A DNA stretch of 64,000 nt from assembly GCA_947177415.1 (NCBI GenBank), contig CAMWUK010000001.1, forward strand, positions 1-64,000, given 5' to 3'. The notes beneath the pieces are model-generated. The model worked only from the letters and a program-made list of their open reading frames with translations. It made no database searches and was not told the DNA's origin. Numbering within the stretch: the stretch's first letter is position 1; every line of letters begins with the position of its first letter. Positions 8,411 through 16,315 of the stretch are shown piece by piece. This stretch comes from an uncultured Clostridiaceae bacterium (GTDB lineage: Bacteria; Bacillota; Clostridia; Lachnospirales; Lachnospiraceae). The translations under genes were made by a program, and so were the position numbers.

Positions 8411-10048
8411 ATGACTCAACTTTACAAATATGTTAATGAAATTCCAAAACCATTATTAGATGATTTTGTTCATGGAAAAGTTATTCCATTTGTAGGAGCA
8501 GGATTTTCTAAAAATGCAGATATTCCTGAAGGAGTATCAATGCCCGAATGGAATGAACTTGGCAAAGCGATTGCTAGTGAAATACCTAATTATGAGTATG
8601 AAAATAATGCACTTGATACGTTGTCATATTACGAAGCTTTATTTTCCCGTCCAAATTTAATCGAGCTACTAATGAGAGAATTGAAAGTAGGTAAGGTTCA
8701 GCCAGGAGCTACATACAGTGCATTTTGTGAAGTATTTACGGATATAGTGTGTACTACTAACTTTGATTTTTTACTTGAAGACACCTATAGAAATTTGCAA
8801 CATCCTATTTCCATTATTGCAACTGAAGATAGACTTCCAATTGCAACCGAAGGAGAAACTAAACTTATTAAATTGCACGGGGATTTTAATCATCCAGATA
8901 GAATGGTTATTACAGAACACGATTATGATGTATATATTGATAATAACCCTATATTAGCCACTTATATCTCCAACTTATTTATAACAAAAACAATGCTTTT
9001 AATCGGATATAGCCTTGATGACTATGATTTTCGTAACCTTTGGCAAGTGATAAATAGCCGTTTGGGAAAGATGGCACGTCCAGCATATTGCATTATGGTT
9101 GGTGCTTCCTCCGAAAAGATTGCCCGCTATCAAAGAAGGAATATAAAAGTAATTAATCTTAAAGGAAAGGTAAATGACTACAAAACCATCTTAAAAGACT
9201 TTTTTATTGAGTTAAAAGAATATATTCTTAATGAAAAAATGAAGTCTGCCAAAAGCACAGATGAGAAGATAAATGAACAGTTATTACTTCCATCAGATAG
9301 CAATCACTTATGTTTTATATCCTGTTCGATGTCACGTATTTCTCAACTTAAGACCATACTATATCCTTTATTACAAGAAATGGGAATTACACCAATAAGA
9401 ATCGACGATATGCTAATGCCTGATGACAACTGGATGGATATAGCAAGAATGACTATACGAAAATCGAATATGGCGATAGTGGATATTTCTGATTACAACC
9501 CCAATGTAATGTACGAGCTTGGCATAATTCAAAGTGAAAAGGAACAAACTTCTATTATAACTATAGCAGAAAAAGGTTCCACTATTCCATTTTCTATCGC
9601 CAATTATCGTATTTTGTTTTATACATTTGATTGGATTAATGAACAAGAACAATCGTATGTTTTTCAGAAAAATTTCAAAGAATTATGCAGTAATGCCATT
9701 ACCAATAATGATATTTCTAATAATCCTTTTCAAGAAGCGTACAGATTATTTCGGAAAAATGAATTTTCTGCTTGTATAATCTCTGCTTGTTCTGAATTAG
9801 AAATACTATTTCAAAAACATTATGATGGGACAATTACAAGAACATCATTGCCTGTTATGCTAAAAAACTTAGTCGCTAAAGGCATATTTAGCAATTCAAC
9901 ATACAAGGAAATAATGGAGCACTGGACACTTAGGAACAAAATTATTCATAGTGGATATAAGGCAAGCAAGGAAGAAGCCAATAAAATTTTGGAATTTGTT
10001 GCAGCTCTTAATCAAATGGATATTGCTGCTGTAGATAGTAATCTTTAA
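8411..10048 (+). CDS. SIR2 - deoxyribosyltransferase/TIR-like - HEPN protein, candidate anti-phage effector
   Basis: A protein of 545 residues with three domains. Residues 20-270 are SIR2-like: GAGFSKNADIPEW, TTNFD (115-119), catalytic His156 in KLHGDFN, and LLIGYSLDDYDF. Residues 299-410 form a Rossmann unit with DISDYNPNVMYELG, typical of nucleoside 2-deoxyribosyltransferase/TIR-like nucleotide-binding domains. Residues 438-535 are HEPN-like with RNKIIH (Arg508, His513), the Rx4H signature of HEPN RNases. SIR2 and TIR-like proteins often deplete NAD during phage infection, and HEPN domains cut RNA, so abortive defence is the inferred role. The gene is AT-rich compared with its neighbours, has its own promoter and ends in a long palindrome, suggesting a transferred single-gene cassette. 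Confidence 0.82.
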   Translation: MTQLYKYVNEIPKPLLDDFVHGKVIPFVGAGFSKNADIPEGVSMPEWNELGKAIASEIPNYEYENNALDTLSYYEALFSRPNLIELLMRELKVGKVQPGATYSAFCEVFTDIVCTTNFDFLLEDTYRNLQHPISIIATEDRLPIATEGETKLIKLHGDFNHPDRMVITEHDYDVYIDNNPILATYISNLFITKTMLLIGYSLDDYDFRNLWQVINSRLGKMARPAYCIMVGASSEKIARYQRRNIKVINLKGKVNDYKTILKDFFIELKEYILNEKMKSAKSTDEKINEQLLLPSDSNHLCFISCSMSRISQLKTILYPLLQEMGITPIRIDDMLMPDDNWMDIARMTIRKSNMAIVDISDYNPNVMYELGIIQSEKEQTSIITIAEKGSTIPFSIANYRILFYTFDWINEQEQSYVFQKNFKELCSNAITNNDISNNPFQEAYRLFRKNEFSACIISACSELEILFQKHYDGTITRTSLPVMLKNLVAKGIFSNSTYKEIMEHWTLRNKIIHSGYKASKEEANKILEFVAALNQMDIAAVDSNL

Positions 10049-10084
10049 ATTCAATATTGTATGCATATAATATTGAATTTAAAG
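10043..10084. terminator. 42-bp near-continuous palindrome over the SIR2 stop codon
   Basis: A perfect 16-bp inverted repeat (10043-10058 against 10069-10084) surrounds a 10-nt loop that is itself built on ATGCAT. The stop codon TAA of the SIR2 gene (10046-10048) lies inside the left arm. There is no T-tract, but the AT-rich stem could end or stabilise the transcript. It could equally be a cassette-boundary or protein-binding site. Confidence 0.6.
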
Positions 10085-10232
10085 ATGTGATAATTTACGA
10101 TGCAATATGCTGTGGATTAATTTTAGATAAGTAAGAATGTAATGTCTTACCAATCATTAAATTGGGTTATCCAAATTCGCTTGTTAAGGACGTTCCCTTT
10201 GACTATACCGTAATTTCATACAGAGCCGATCT

Positions 10233-10264
10233 CGTCCCCTGCACCTCCTTATGTGCAGGGGACG
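10233..10264. repeat. Perfect 12-bp GC-rich hairpin
   Basis: CGTCCCCTGCAC pairs perfectly with GTGCAGGGGACG across an 8-nt loop. It sits between the SIR2 gene (plus) and the MBL gene (minus). Neither side has a T-tract of more than four bases, so a bidirectional terminator is possible but not certain. The rest of the 10085-10277 gap shows no gene. Confidence 0.6.
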
Positions 10265-10277
10265 AAAAGCCCATTTC

Positions 10278-10916
10278 TTATTTTACCCACTGTTTGTTGG
10301 GCATTGGTTTACCATGTCCAAAATATATGGTTCTATTGCCAAGCCTGCTGATTTTTCTTGCACTGTCTAACATTTCATTTTTATCATGGAACAGCATTGA
10401 TACAGTCGGATAAAACATATTCATCAGTGCATCCCCCACTATGAAACCTTTATTCTCCACATCAATACCAATCGAACCATCCGTATGTCCAGGCAGGGCA
10501 ATAATACTGGCATTGACTCCATAGCCTGATAAACTGTCCCCATCTTTCAAAAATATATCCGGCTTAAATTCCTGCAAAGTACGCACTGAAAAGTCTTTGA
10601 GGGAAGCCCACAAAACAATTTTCCCCAAAAAAGTTTCTGCGGAAAGTCCTTGATTTGCATTGGACTGAATCAGATTGCAGTCCTTTTCACTCATCCCAAT
10701 GGGAATACCTAAGGCATTTGATATTTGTGCCGCATTCTCTGCATGGTCAAAATGTGCATGTGTCAAAACAATGAGTTTAACATGATACTGTCTGCACGCC
10801 TCCATCACCCGTTTTGCAAACTCCTTCTTACCTGTATCAACTAATATCCCATCAACTCCATTTTCGACAATATAACAATTACCGTTTCCGCACTTTATCC
10901 TGTGAATTTCACTCAT
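10278..10916 (-). CDS. Metallo-beta-lactamase-fold hydrolase
   Basis: A protein of 212 residues of the MBL fold with the metal-binding motif THAHFDHAEN (about residues 52-61), a later metal His in LPGHTDGS, Asp in IVGDALM, and a C-terminal His in YFGHGKPMP. This is the short, glyoxalase II-like type that hydrolyses thioesters or lactones, but the substrate is not predictable. The start follows GGAAGGAGAGG. The upstream neighbour on the same strand is a MerR regulator with 33 bp between them, so the two may be co-transcribed. Confidence 0.85.
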   Translation of the reverse strand: MSEIHRIKCGNGNCYIVENGVDGILVDTGKKEFAKRVMEACRQYHVKLIVLTHAHFDHAENAAQISNALGIPIGMSEKDCNLIQSNANQGLSAETFLGKIVLWASLKDFSVRTLQEFKPDIFLKDGDSLSGYGVNASIIALPGHTDGSIGIDVENKGFIVGDALMNMFYPTVSMLFHDKNEMLDSARKISRLGNRTIYFGHGKPMPNKQWVK

Positions 10917-10949
10917 GCTACCTCTCCTTCCAAATCCCCTTCATGTACC

Positions 10950-11300
10950 TCATAATATTGAATCCCTGTAAAAAGCAATCTTATCATCCAGATTGCTTAG
11001 ATATTCTGCCCATTTCTTCTGCTGCTCTAACACATACTCCCTGTGCTTTTCAAGCATTTTCAGACGTTCCGGCATAGTGGCGTTTCCCTCATACCGCAGC
11101 CTTGAATATTCCTTAATATCCTTTAGCAGCATACCAGTGTCTTTCAGGCGTTTGATAAATTTTATCCATTCAATATCGCTTTCATCATAACAGCGTCTGC
11201 CAGCATCATCCCGTCTTACCCGGATCAACCCTTTTTTCTCATAATACCGCAAGGTATATTCACTAATCCCAGCTGCTTTTGCCATCTCTCCAATCCTCAT
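10950..11300 (-). CDS. MerR-family transcriptional regulator
   Basis: The track start at 11309 is a GTG; the ATG at 11300 follows AGGAG with 8-nt spacing and is preferred, giving 116 residues. The N-terminal helix-turn-helix MRIGEMAKAAGISEYTLRYY is classic MerR, followed by a coiled coil (LEKHREYVLEQQKKWAEYL) for dimerisation. No metal-binding cysteines are present, so it probably senses an organic compound. It is divergent from the CMD-like gene at 11387, whose promoter has the MerR-type 19-bp spacer. Confidence 0.9.
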   Translation of the reverse strand: MRIGEMAKAAGISEYTLRYYEKKGLIRVRRDDAGRRCYDESDIEWIKFIKRLKDTGMLLKDIKEYSRLRYEGNATMPERLKMLEKHREYVLEQQKKWAEYLSNLDDKIAFYRDSIL

Positions 11301-11323
11301 AAAAACCACTCCTGAAAAAGTTC

Positions 11324-11354
11324 TTGACTTACACTATACTCTAAGTAATATGCT
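11324..11354 (+). promoter_or_regulatory. MerR-type promoter with 19-bp spacer
   Basis: A -35 TTGACT (11324-11329) and -10 TATGCT (11349-11354) are separated by 19 bp. The long spacer contains an interrupted dyad at 327-346 relative to 11000, from ACTTA to TAAGT. MerR proteins activate exactly this type of over-long promoter by twisting the spacer. The downstream gene is the CMD-like gene at 11387. Confidence 0.7.
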
Positions 11355-11386
11355 CTTATTGTAATCAAAAAAGGAGGCAAAATCAA

Positions 11387-11770
11387 ATGGAAAACACAAG
11401 GTTTACACAGGGCATGGAACAGTTAAAGGCGATTGACGGCAAAGGAGGCGAGAATGTCATAAAGTCCCTTGAGGACATAGCACCCGATTTAGGAAAATTC
11501 ATTGTTGAGTTTGCTTTTGGCGATATTTACACAAGGGAAGGACTGACAACAAAAGAACGGGAAATGATAACCCTGTCCAGCCTGCTTACTGCCGGAGGGT
11601 GCGAGCCACAGTTAGAGGTACACATCAATGGTGCATTGAATGTAGGAATATCTCCCGAAAAAGTGATAGAAACATTTTTGCAGTGTATTCCATACACAGG
11701 ATTTCCAAAAGTGTTAAATGCTGTATTTGTGGCCAAAAAAGTGTTTGCAGAGAGAGGACTTATCCAATAG
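11387..11770 (+). CDS. Carboxymuconolactone decarboxylase-family protein
   Basis: A protein of 127 residues of the CMD/AhpD-like family, preceded by AAAGGAGG. The family core is KEREMITLSSLLTAGG, CEPQLEVHINGALNVG and a C-terminal PYTGFPKVLNAV. The single Cys followed by His (CEPQLEVH) fits the simpler CMD type rather than the CxxC peroxidatic AhpD type. It probably acts in aromatic or electrophile detoxification. It is expressed from a MerR-type promoter divergent from the MerR gene. Confidence 0.85.
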   Translation: MENTRFTQGMEQLKAIDGKGGENVIKSLEDIAPDLGKFIVEFAFGDIYTREGLTTKEREMITLSSLLTAGGCEPQLEVHINGALNVGISPEKVIETFLQCIPYTGFPKVLNAVFVAKKVFAERGLIQ

Positions 11771-11847
11771 TAAGACAACAATATCCTAATAGTTGTCATC
11801 CTGTTCAGAATGAGGAAAAAGGACATTACAATCCTTTTTCCTCTCTA

Positions 11848-12654
11848 CTATCTTTCATCCAAAGCCAGCAACCGGGATATATTTTCTCCTAATGCCATTT
11901 CCACCGTCCTCTTATCTGAAGCTACAAATTCAATAAGCTGTCTGTATAGATACGGTTCTCCGTAAGGTGCATCTGAACTGTATAAACATCTTTCTGGCAA
12001 TTCTGTCAATGCAATTTTAGTTGCAAGGGAAGAAAACGCTGCTGAAAGGTCTAAGTAAACATTGTTATGCCCTTTTGCAAATCTTATCACATCCATCCAG
12101 TTTGTGCCGCCCAAGTGACCGAAAATAACAGGAATATCGGGATATTTTTCACACAAAGACATCAATATCTTTATCCCATCCATTGTGACCGGATGGAAGG
12201 TATGTATCCATACGGGATAAATCTTTGTATTTCTTAATGCCTGAAAAAGAATATCCAACTGTTTCATCTGCTGTTCACTGCCGGGAGTGAACTCCCCGAC
12301 TCCATATAGTGAATTGGCAGTTACTAACATATCAATCCATTCTTCTGTTTCTCTCAATTCCATGCCTAACGGAACAGAACCAAAACCTAAAAAACGGTTG
12401 GGATATTCCTTCACAGATTTAACAACTTCTAAAATGTTATTTTTCATACGAGTGATATTATCTTCCCTACTATTGGAGCCAGCTAAAATTTTATTCAGGG
12501 ATTCCATTTCCATTTCTAACTCATTTAAGGTACTGGCCCTTTCCGGATGTGGCGCAGTACAAAACAATACCGTTTTATCCACCCCTGCCATATCCATTTT
12601 ATCTAGCTGCATTTTCACAGGGAACATAATATGTTCGTGGCTGTCTATAATCAT
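11848..12654 (-). CDS. Amidohydrolase-family (PF04909-type) enzyme
   Basis: About 268 residues. Of two close ATGs, the second (12654) has correct spacing from AAGGAGG. The TIM-barrel amidohydrolase hallmarks are IDSHEHI at the N-terminus (the metal-binding HxH), WIHTFHP, IFGHLGG and SSDAPYGEP, so all metal ligands appear present. Relatives decarboxylate or hydrolyse ring acids and lactones; the substrate here is unknown. It is divergent from an HxlR regulator at 12777, with a palindrome between them. Confidence 0.83.
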   Translation of the reverse strand: MIIDSHEHIMFPVKMQLDKMDMAGVDKTVLFCTAPHPERASTLNELEMEMESLNKILAGSNSREDNITRMKNNILEVVKSVKEYPNRFLGFGSVPLGMELRETEEWIDMLVTANSLYGVGEFTPGSEQQMKQLDILFQALRNTKIYPVWIHTFHPVTMDGIKILMSLCEKYPDIPVIFGHLGGTNWMDVIRFAKGHNNVYLDLSAAFSSLATKIALTELPERCLYSSDAPYGEPYLYRQLIEFVASDKRTVEMALGENISRLLALDER

Positions 12655-12738
12655 TTCCATATCCTCCTTGACAATTTTGTTATAATGAAAGTAGCATTAA
12701 AAAATGCCAAATTCAAGAACGCACTTTTTTGATATAAA

Positions 12739-12754
12739 GTTTCCTTTTTGAAAC
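12739..12754. promoter_or_regulatory. Candidate HxlR operator GTTTC-6-GAAAC
   Basis: GTTTC and GAAAC flank CTTTTT in the amidohydrolase/HxlR intergenic region. They lie within a wider GCAC (12721) ... GTGC (12756) frame like that in the nitroreductase/HxlR region. The arrangement suggests shared control of the divergent genes. Confidence 0.45.
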
Positions 12755-12776
12755 CGTGCGTGGAAAGGAGCAATAC

Positions 12777-13109
12777 ATGGCAAAAACGCAGGCGGTAAAT
12801 GAGCAGTGTCCGATTGAGTTGGGGTTAAATATTCTAAGTGGAAAATGGAAATTAAAAATATTATGGCACATTTCCAAAGGGACAGTCCGTTTTAATGAAT
12901 TGCAAAGGCTTTTAGGAAATATCACAACTAAAACCCTGACACAGCAACTCCGGGAATTGGAAGAACAAAGGATTGTCCTGAGAAATGTTTTTCCAGAAGT
13001 TCCTCCGAGGGTCGAATATTCATTGAGCGAAATAGGTATTACCCTTAAACCGATCTTAGGTGAATTGTGCAAATGGGGAAAAATTTACCAAGAATATCAA
13101 AGACAATAA
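12777..13109 (+). CDS. HxlR-family transcriptional regulator
   Basis: The ATG at 12777 after AAAGGAG is a better start than the track's 12756, giving 110 residues. The HxlR core is intact: EQCPIELGLNILSGKWK with the family Cys, LTQQLRELEEQRI and PPRVEYSLSEIG. It is divergent from the amidohydrolase gene, its probable target. It resembles the HxlR proteins at 6651 and 7748 but is clearly distinct, so these are old paralogues rather than a recent duplication. Confidence 0.89.
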   Translation: MAKTQAVNEQCPIELGLNILSGKWKLKILWHISKGTVRFNELQRLLGNITTKTLTQQLRELEEQRIVLRNVFPEVPPRVEYSLSEIGITLKPILGELCKWGKIYQEYQRQ

Positions 13110-13142
13110 TCATATGAAAAAAAATCAAACCGCCGCTATGGT

Positions 13143-13652
13143 TTATTCCATATGCGACGGTTCTTTTGACCTACAGAACGAAAACTGATTTATAACCAAT
13201 GCAATCACAATACCAACCGTGGTATCTATAATCCTTGCCATCCCAAAATCCAAAGGATTCCCATCACTTCCATGTGTCACGGTAATGCAAAGGAAAACAA
13301 CACACATAAGGAAAGTTCCCTTTTCCTGTTTTATCAGGACAGAAAAATTGATAATAGGAATAAGCAGAACGGATAATAAAAGGCATCGTAACACTTCATA
13401 TGGGACACAAAAGATATTCCTCTCAAAAACCAAAACAAACATCCCGCATATTCCACCGATCACTGTTGCCACCTCACGGTTAAATGCCTCACGGAAACTA
13501 TCCTCAGAAGTACGCTGAACGCACAGCACAGCAGCGATGGCAGCATAAAATGCCGTATCTGATTTTCTTACTATACCCGTCAGCAAACATAGGAATACTG
13601 CCACAACTGTTTTTAATGTGCGCCCACCAACTTTCAGACCGCTAATTTTCAT
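13143..13652 (-). CDS. FUSC-type / aromatic acid exporter-like membrane protein
   Basis: A protein of 169 residues with four or more hydrophobic segments and the FUSC/ArAE-like features VQRTSEDSFREAFNREVAT and ARIIDTTVGIVIALVIN. Short family members form the membrane half of a putative efflux channel. The gene overlaps the PEBP-like gene by 11 bp, so translation is coupled. The small operon lies downstream of an HxlR regulator and a palindrome. Transport of an aromatic compound is plausible but unproven. Confidence 0.75.
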   Translation of the reverse strand: MKISGLKVGGRTLKTVVAVFLCLLTGIVRKSDTAFYAAIAAVLCVQRTSEDSFREAFNREVATVIGGICGMFVLVFERNIFCVPYEVLRCLLLSVLLIPIINFSVLIKQEKGTFLMCVVFLCITVTHGSDGNPLDFGMARIIDTTVGIVIALVINQFSFCRSKEPSHME

Positions 13653-14145
13653 ATATGCCTTTCAGGGTATACTGCTCTAAGATATGCCCATCCATCTGAT
13701 GGTAAAGCTCATTCAACAGAAAGCCCGGTTCCAAATCAAGCATTTTATCCAAAGCATATACATGAAGTTCATATATGTGTGGTTTATCGGGTGGTGTCAT
13801 CCCGCCATAATAGGAAGAAAGCTCTACGGATTGTTCACCGCCCTGTATGCTTGTCCAGCTATTCCGTCCCTGCACAAAATCATCTGCCGTCTGGCTCTCA
13901 TTCTCTTTGATTTCAAAACGTGTTATATTTGCCGCCAGCCAGTGTATCCATGCAAATCCCCCTGTCACTGGATAAGCATCCTTATCCTCTAAGACAATGG
14001 CAAGCGATACTGTTTCCTTTGGTGCATTTTCCACTGTAAAAGGCAAAGAATAAGTAGGGATACCGTTTTCATTAAACTGTGTCCCATGCCCGCCATACTG
14101 AGGCCCAATTACCCCGCCTATAATACCACTGCTTGTAACATTCAT
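13642..14145 (-). CDS. YbhB/YbcL-type PEBP family protein
   Basis: The ATG at 14145 follows GGGAGGT and is preferred over the track start, giving 167 residues. The phosphatidylethanolamine-binding protein fold is indicated by TYSLPFTVENAPKETVSLAIV, the DKDAYP and WIHWLAANI segments, and YYGGMTPPDKPHIYELHVYALD. Bacterial members are cytoplasmic with unclear roles. It is co-transcribed with the FUSC-type gene by an 11-bp overlap. The palindrome at 14209 lies 64 bp upstream of the start, where an HxlR regulator could repress it. Confidence 0.87.
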   Translation of the reverse strand: MNVTSSGIIGGVIGPQYGGHGTQFNENGIPTYSLPFTVENAPKETVSLAIVLEDKDAYPVTGGFAWIHWLAANITRFEIKENESQTADDFVQGRNSWTSIQGGEQSVELSSYYGGMTPPDKPHIYELHVYALDKMLDLEPGFLLNELYHQMDGHILEQYTLKGIYEN

Positions 14146-14208
14146 CTTCAATAACCTCCCATTCGATTTTCTGATAATATTATAAACAGCGGTTCCCAAA
14201 CAGTAAAT

Positions 14209-14228
14209 TACCCACTTTTTCGTGGGTA
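14209..14228. promoter_or_regulatory. Candidate HxlR operator TACCCAC-6-GTGGGTA
   Basis: A perfect 7-bp inverted repeat with a TTTTTC spacer lies between the HxlR gene (ends 14229) and the PEBP-like gene (starts 14145), both on the minus strand. It is the cleanest of the four HxlR-associated palindromes. Its place implies that the regulator controls the downstream PEBP/FUSC operon. Confidence 0.6.
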
Positions 14229-14594
14229 CTAATCCGGGACTACCCCTTTTTCCTGCAATATGTGTTCCATACCATTTGCCTTCAGATAATCAATCCCTAT
14301 ATGCTGCATGATCCTTAATGCCTCCAGTATTTCCATGCCCATATCGTTTGTGAGGGAATATTCTACATGAAGTGGGTATCCCTCATAAGATTTCTTTTCA
14401 ACAAATCCATATTCCGTTAATTCTTTTAGCTGCTCTAACAGCATTTTTTGTGTAATACCGTCTATATCACGTTCCAGTTTCGCTAAAGATGTAGCTCCAA
14501 GACGCAGCCGCCATAGAATAATGGGTTTCCATTTCCCCTTAATCATGTCATGTACCAGTTCCAAAGGGCATGTATATTCTGTGCGTATTTTCAT
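14229..14594 (-). CDS. HxlR-family transcriptional regulator
   Basis: A protein of 121 residues after an AGGAG ribosome-binding site. It has YTCPLELVHDMIKGKWK with the family Cys, MLLEQLKELTEYGF and a LHVEYSLTNDMG wing. Unlike the other three it is not divergent from its target but sits just upstream of the PEBP/FUSC genes on the same strand. It is the fourth HxlR gene in 8 kb. Confidence 0.88.
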   Translation of the reverse strand: MKIRTEYTCPLELVHDMIKGKWKPIILWRLRLGATSLAKLERDIDGITQKMLLEQLKELTEYGFVEKKSYEGYPLHVEYSLTNDMGMEILEALRIMQHIGIDYLKANGMEHILQEKGVVPD

Positions 14595-14675
14595 AAAATA
14601 ACACTCCTCGCTTTCTCAGATACTAAAAAAAGGAACTTCTTTCAATACACGAGAAGTTCTCCTTTTTATTCCATA

Positions 14676-15671
14676 TTAAGATGTTACATCAAAACCCGTC
14701 CTCATAATGTTGCTGTTAGACATATCCTTTAATTGTCCGTTTTCAAACCCAATACTCAAATACAAATCCTCAATACTATTTACATCTTCCTTGGTAATTT
14801 GTTTTATATATTCTTCAAAAACATTGTATGCTACTCCCTTAAACTCTGACGGAATTTTGGACGATTCCTTAACACTTTTCTTGAATACATCTAAAATATT
14901 ATTTCCGTCTCTGTCTATAAGACCGTCTTTTGTTTGAATAAAATCCCGAATATCCAAGTTTGTGTATTCTCTTAACGTACTTGCTGCCATATATTTTGTC
15001 AATACATTTTTATCTATATTTGTACTTCCAATACTGTTTAGAATATGAAAAAATAACTCTTTTGAATTTCCATTTTCATTTAGCAGTGTTGCCATTTGTG
15101 ACATGATAGATTTATCAGCATTTCCTTCGACAGTAAGTTGATATGTATATGGATTGATAATAAAGGTAAAACTACCATTTACAAAAGAAGCCTGACTAAT
15201 TCCGTTATTTGTAAAAATATTATTGATTTGCTTATTCACGCATTGACGATTGTAGCTTTTTTTCTCACTGTCTGTTTCTGCATGAGGCGCCCCGTTCAAC
15301 CGTGGGTCAGTCATATTACTGCAATATCCAAACGCACTCATACTAAGCTCATTTTGATACATTGCGTTGCGTTCAGCAACAGTATATTTTCCATAATACC
15401 CTGCCAAACTATATTTTTGAGCTAAAGCATTTTGTAATTCCTCATAGCTTGAATATTTTGCACGATTATCCGCTCCTAAATCGTAATAAATATCCTCTAA
15501 TTTAACATACGCCTTATATAGTTCGCTATCTTTATTGCTATTATTTCCCTCAATTCTGTCCTCAACGCTCTCATATTTTTCTACCCACCCTGCTTTTTGG
15601 GGTTCAGATGTTGTATATCTTCCCTTGACATTGTAATAATTATAATAATGTGACCTTGCTTCAATTTCCAC
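14676..15671 (-). CDS. Leaderless protein, possibly DUF4885-like
   Basis: The GTG at 15671 has the best spacing from GAGGAG, giving 331 residues. There is no signal peptide or membrane segment. The middle part (FTFIINPYTYQLTVEG, then LLNENGNSKELFFHI) recalls the DUF4885 family of Firmicutes, but that is from memory and uncertain. It is the last gene in a six-member minus-strand cluster of leaderless proteins. The following downstream region contains no clear terminator. Function unknown. Confidence 0.55.
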   Translation of the reverse strand: MEIEARSHYYNYYNVKGRYTTSEPQKAGWVEKYESVEDRIEGNNSNKDSELYKAYVKLEDIYYDLGADNRAKYSSYEELQNALAQKYSLAGYYGKYTVAERNAMYQNELSMSAFGYCSNMTDPRLNGAPHAETDSEKKSYNRQCVNKQINNIFTNNGISQASFVNGSFTFIINPYTYQLTVEGNADKSIMSQMATLLNENGNSKELFFHILNSIGSTNIDKNVLTKYMAASTLREYTNLDIRDFIQTKDGLIDRDGNNILDVFKKSVKESSKIPSEFKGVAYNVFEEYIKQITKEDVNSIEDLYLSIGFENGQLKDMSNSNIMRTGFDVTS

Positions 15672-15716
15672 TGTTATCACTCCTCAAAACCGTTTTTATT
15701 TCTTTCAAAATACATA

Positions 15717-16277
15717 TCATGCCCTCGCATCAAAGCCGCCCTGCACTTCCATCCCAGCAACACCAGCATTTATTTCCTGTCTTGCCGCACGAAACGCATC
15801 ATAGTAGGCCGCTTTCAAAGCCCCGTGTACTTCCGTCTCTGCTTTCGATTCCTTCTCATGCCAGCCCACACCTGCAGTATACGTCAATATCTCATCACCA
15901 TTCCCATCATACACATGGACTGAGGAACCTGTCCCTTCGGACTGAAACTTAGCCTCATACGGCTCGCCAAACAAGATACGCAGCCACCGCTCGTCAGCTT
16001 CCTTGATTTTCTTCATATCAGCCATATTGCCAGAACTCATAGCCTGATTAAGTTTTCCCATCAATGCCGCCCTGTCTGGTGCTACTTTGGCAACTTCGCT
16101 TTTCCGCAAAGCAAGGAACTTATTTCCCATATATACATTCTGCGCTGCATCTTCTCTGGCATATTCTGTTATCTTTTCCCGTAAGGAATCCGACAACTTC
16201 CATTCCTTCTTGGATGATGTCTTACCTGCTGCCGTGCTATTCGTCTGATGGCTTTTTGCTATTCCTGTAATATCCAT
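15717..16277 (-). CDS. Leaderless cluster protein, intact paralogue of the IS-split gene
   Basis: A protein of 186 residues after an AGGAGAT ribosome-binding site, with no signal peptide. Its N-terminal half (DSLREKITEYAREDA... VAPDRAALM) resembles the 19249 protein, and its C-terminal half (DGNGDEILTYTAGVGW... GGFDARA) resembles the fragment at 17016-17247. It therefore serves as the intact template showing that those two pieces were one gene. No known family is recognised. Secretion by a non-Sec route or a structural role are both open. Confidence 0.65.
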   Translation of the reverse strand: MDITGIAKSHQTNSTAAGKTSSKKEWKLSDSLREKITEYAREDAAQNVYMGNKFLALRKSEVAKVAPDRAALMGKLNQAMSSGNMADMKKIKEADERWLRILFGEPYEAKFQSEGTGSSVHVYDGNGDEILTYTAGVGWHEKESKAETEVHGALKAAYYDAFRAARQEINAGVAGMEVQGGFDARA

Positions 16278-16315
16278 TTCAATCTCCTCTCACTGCTCCC
16301 CTGAAAACCGGGCAT

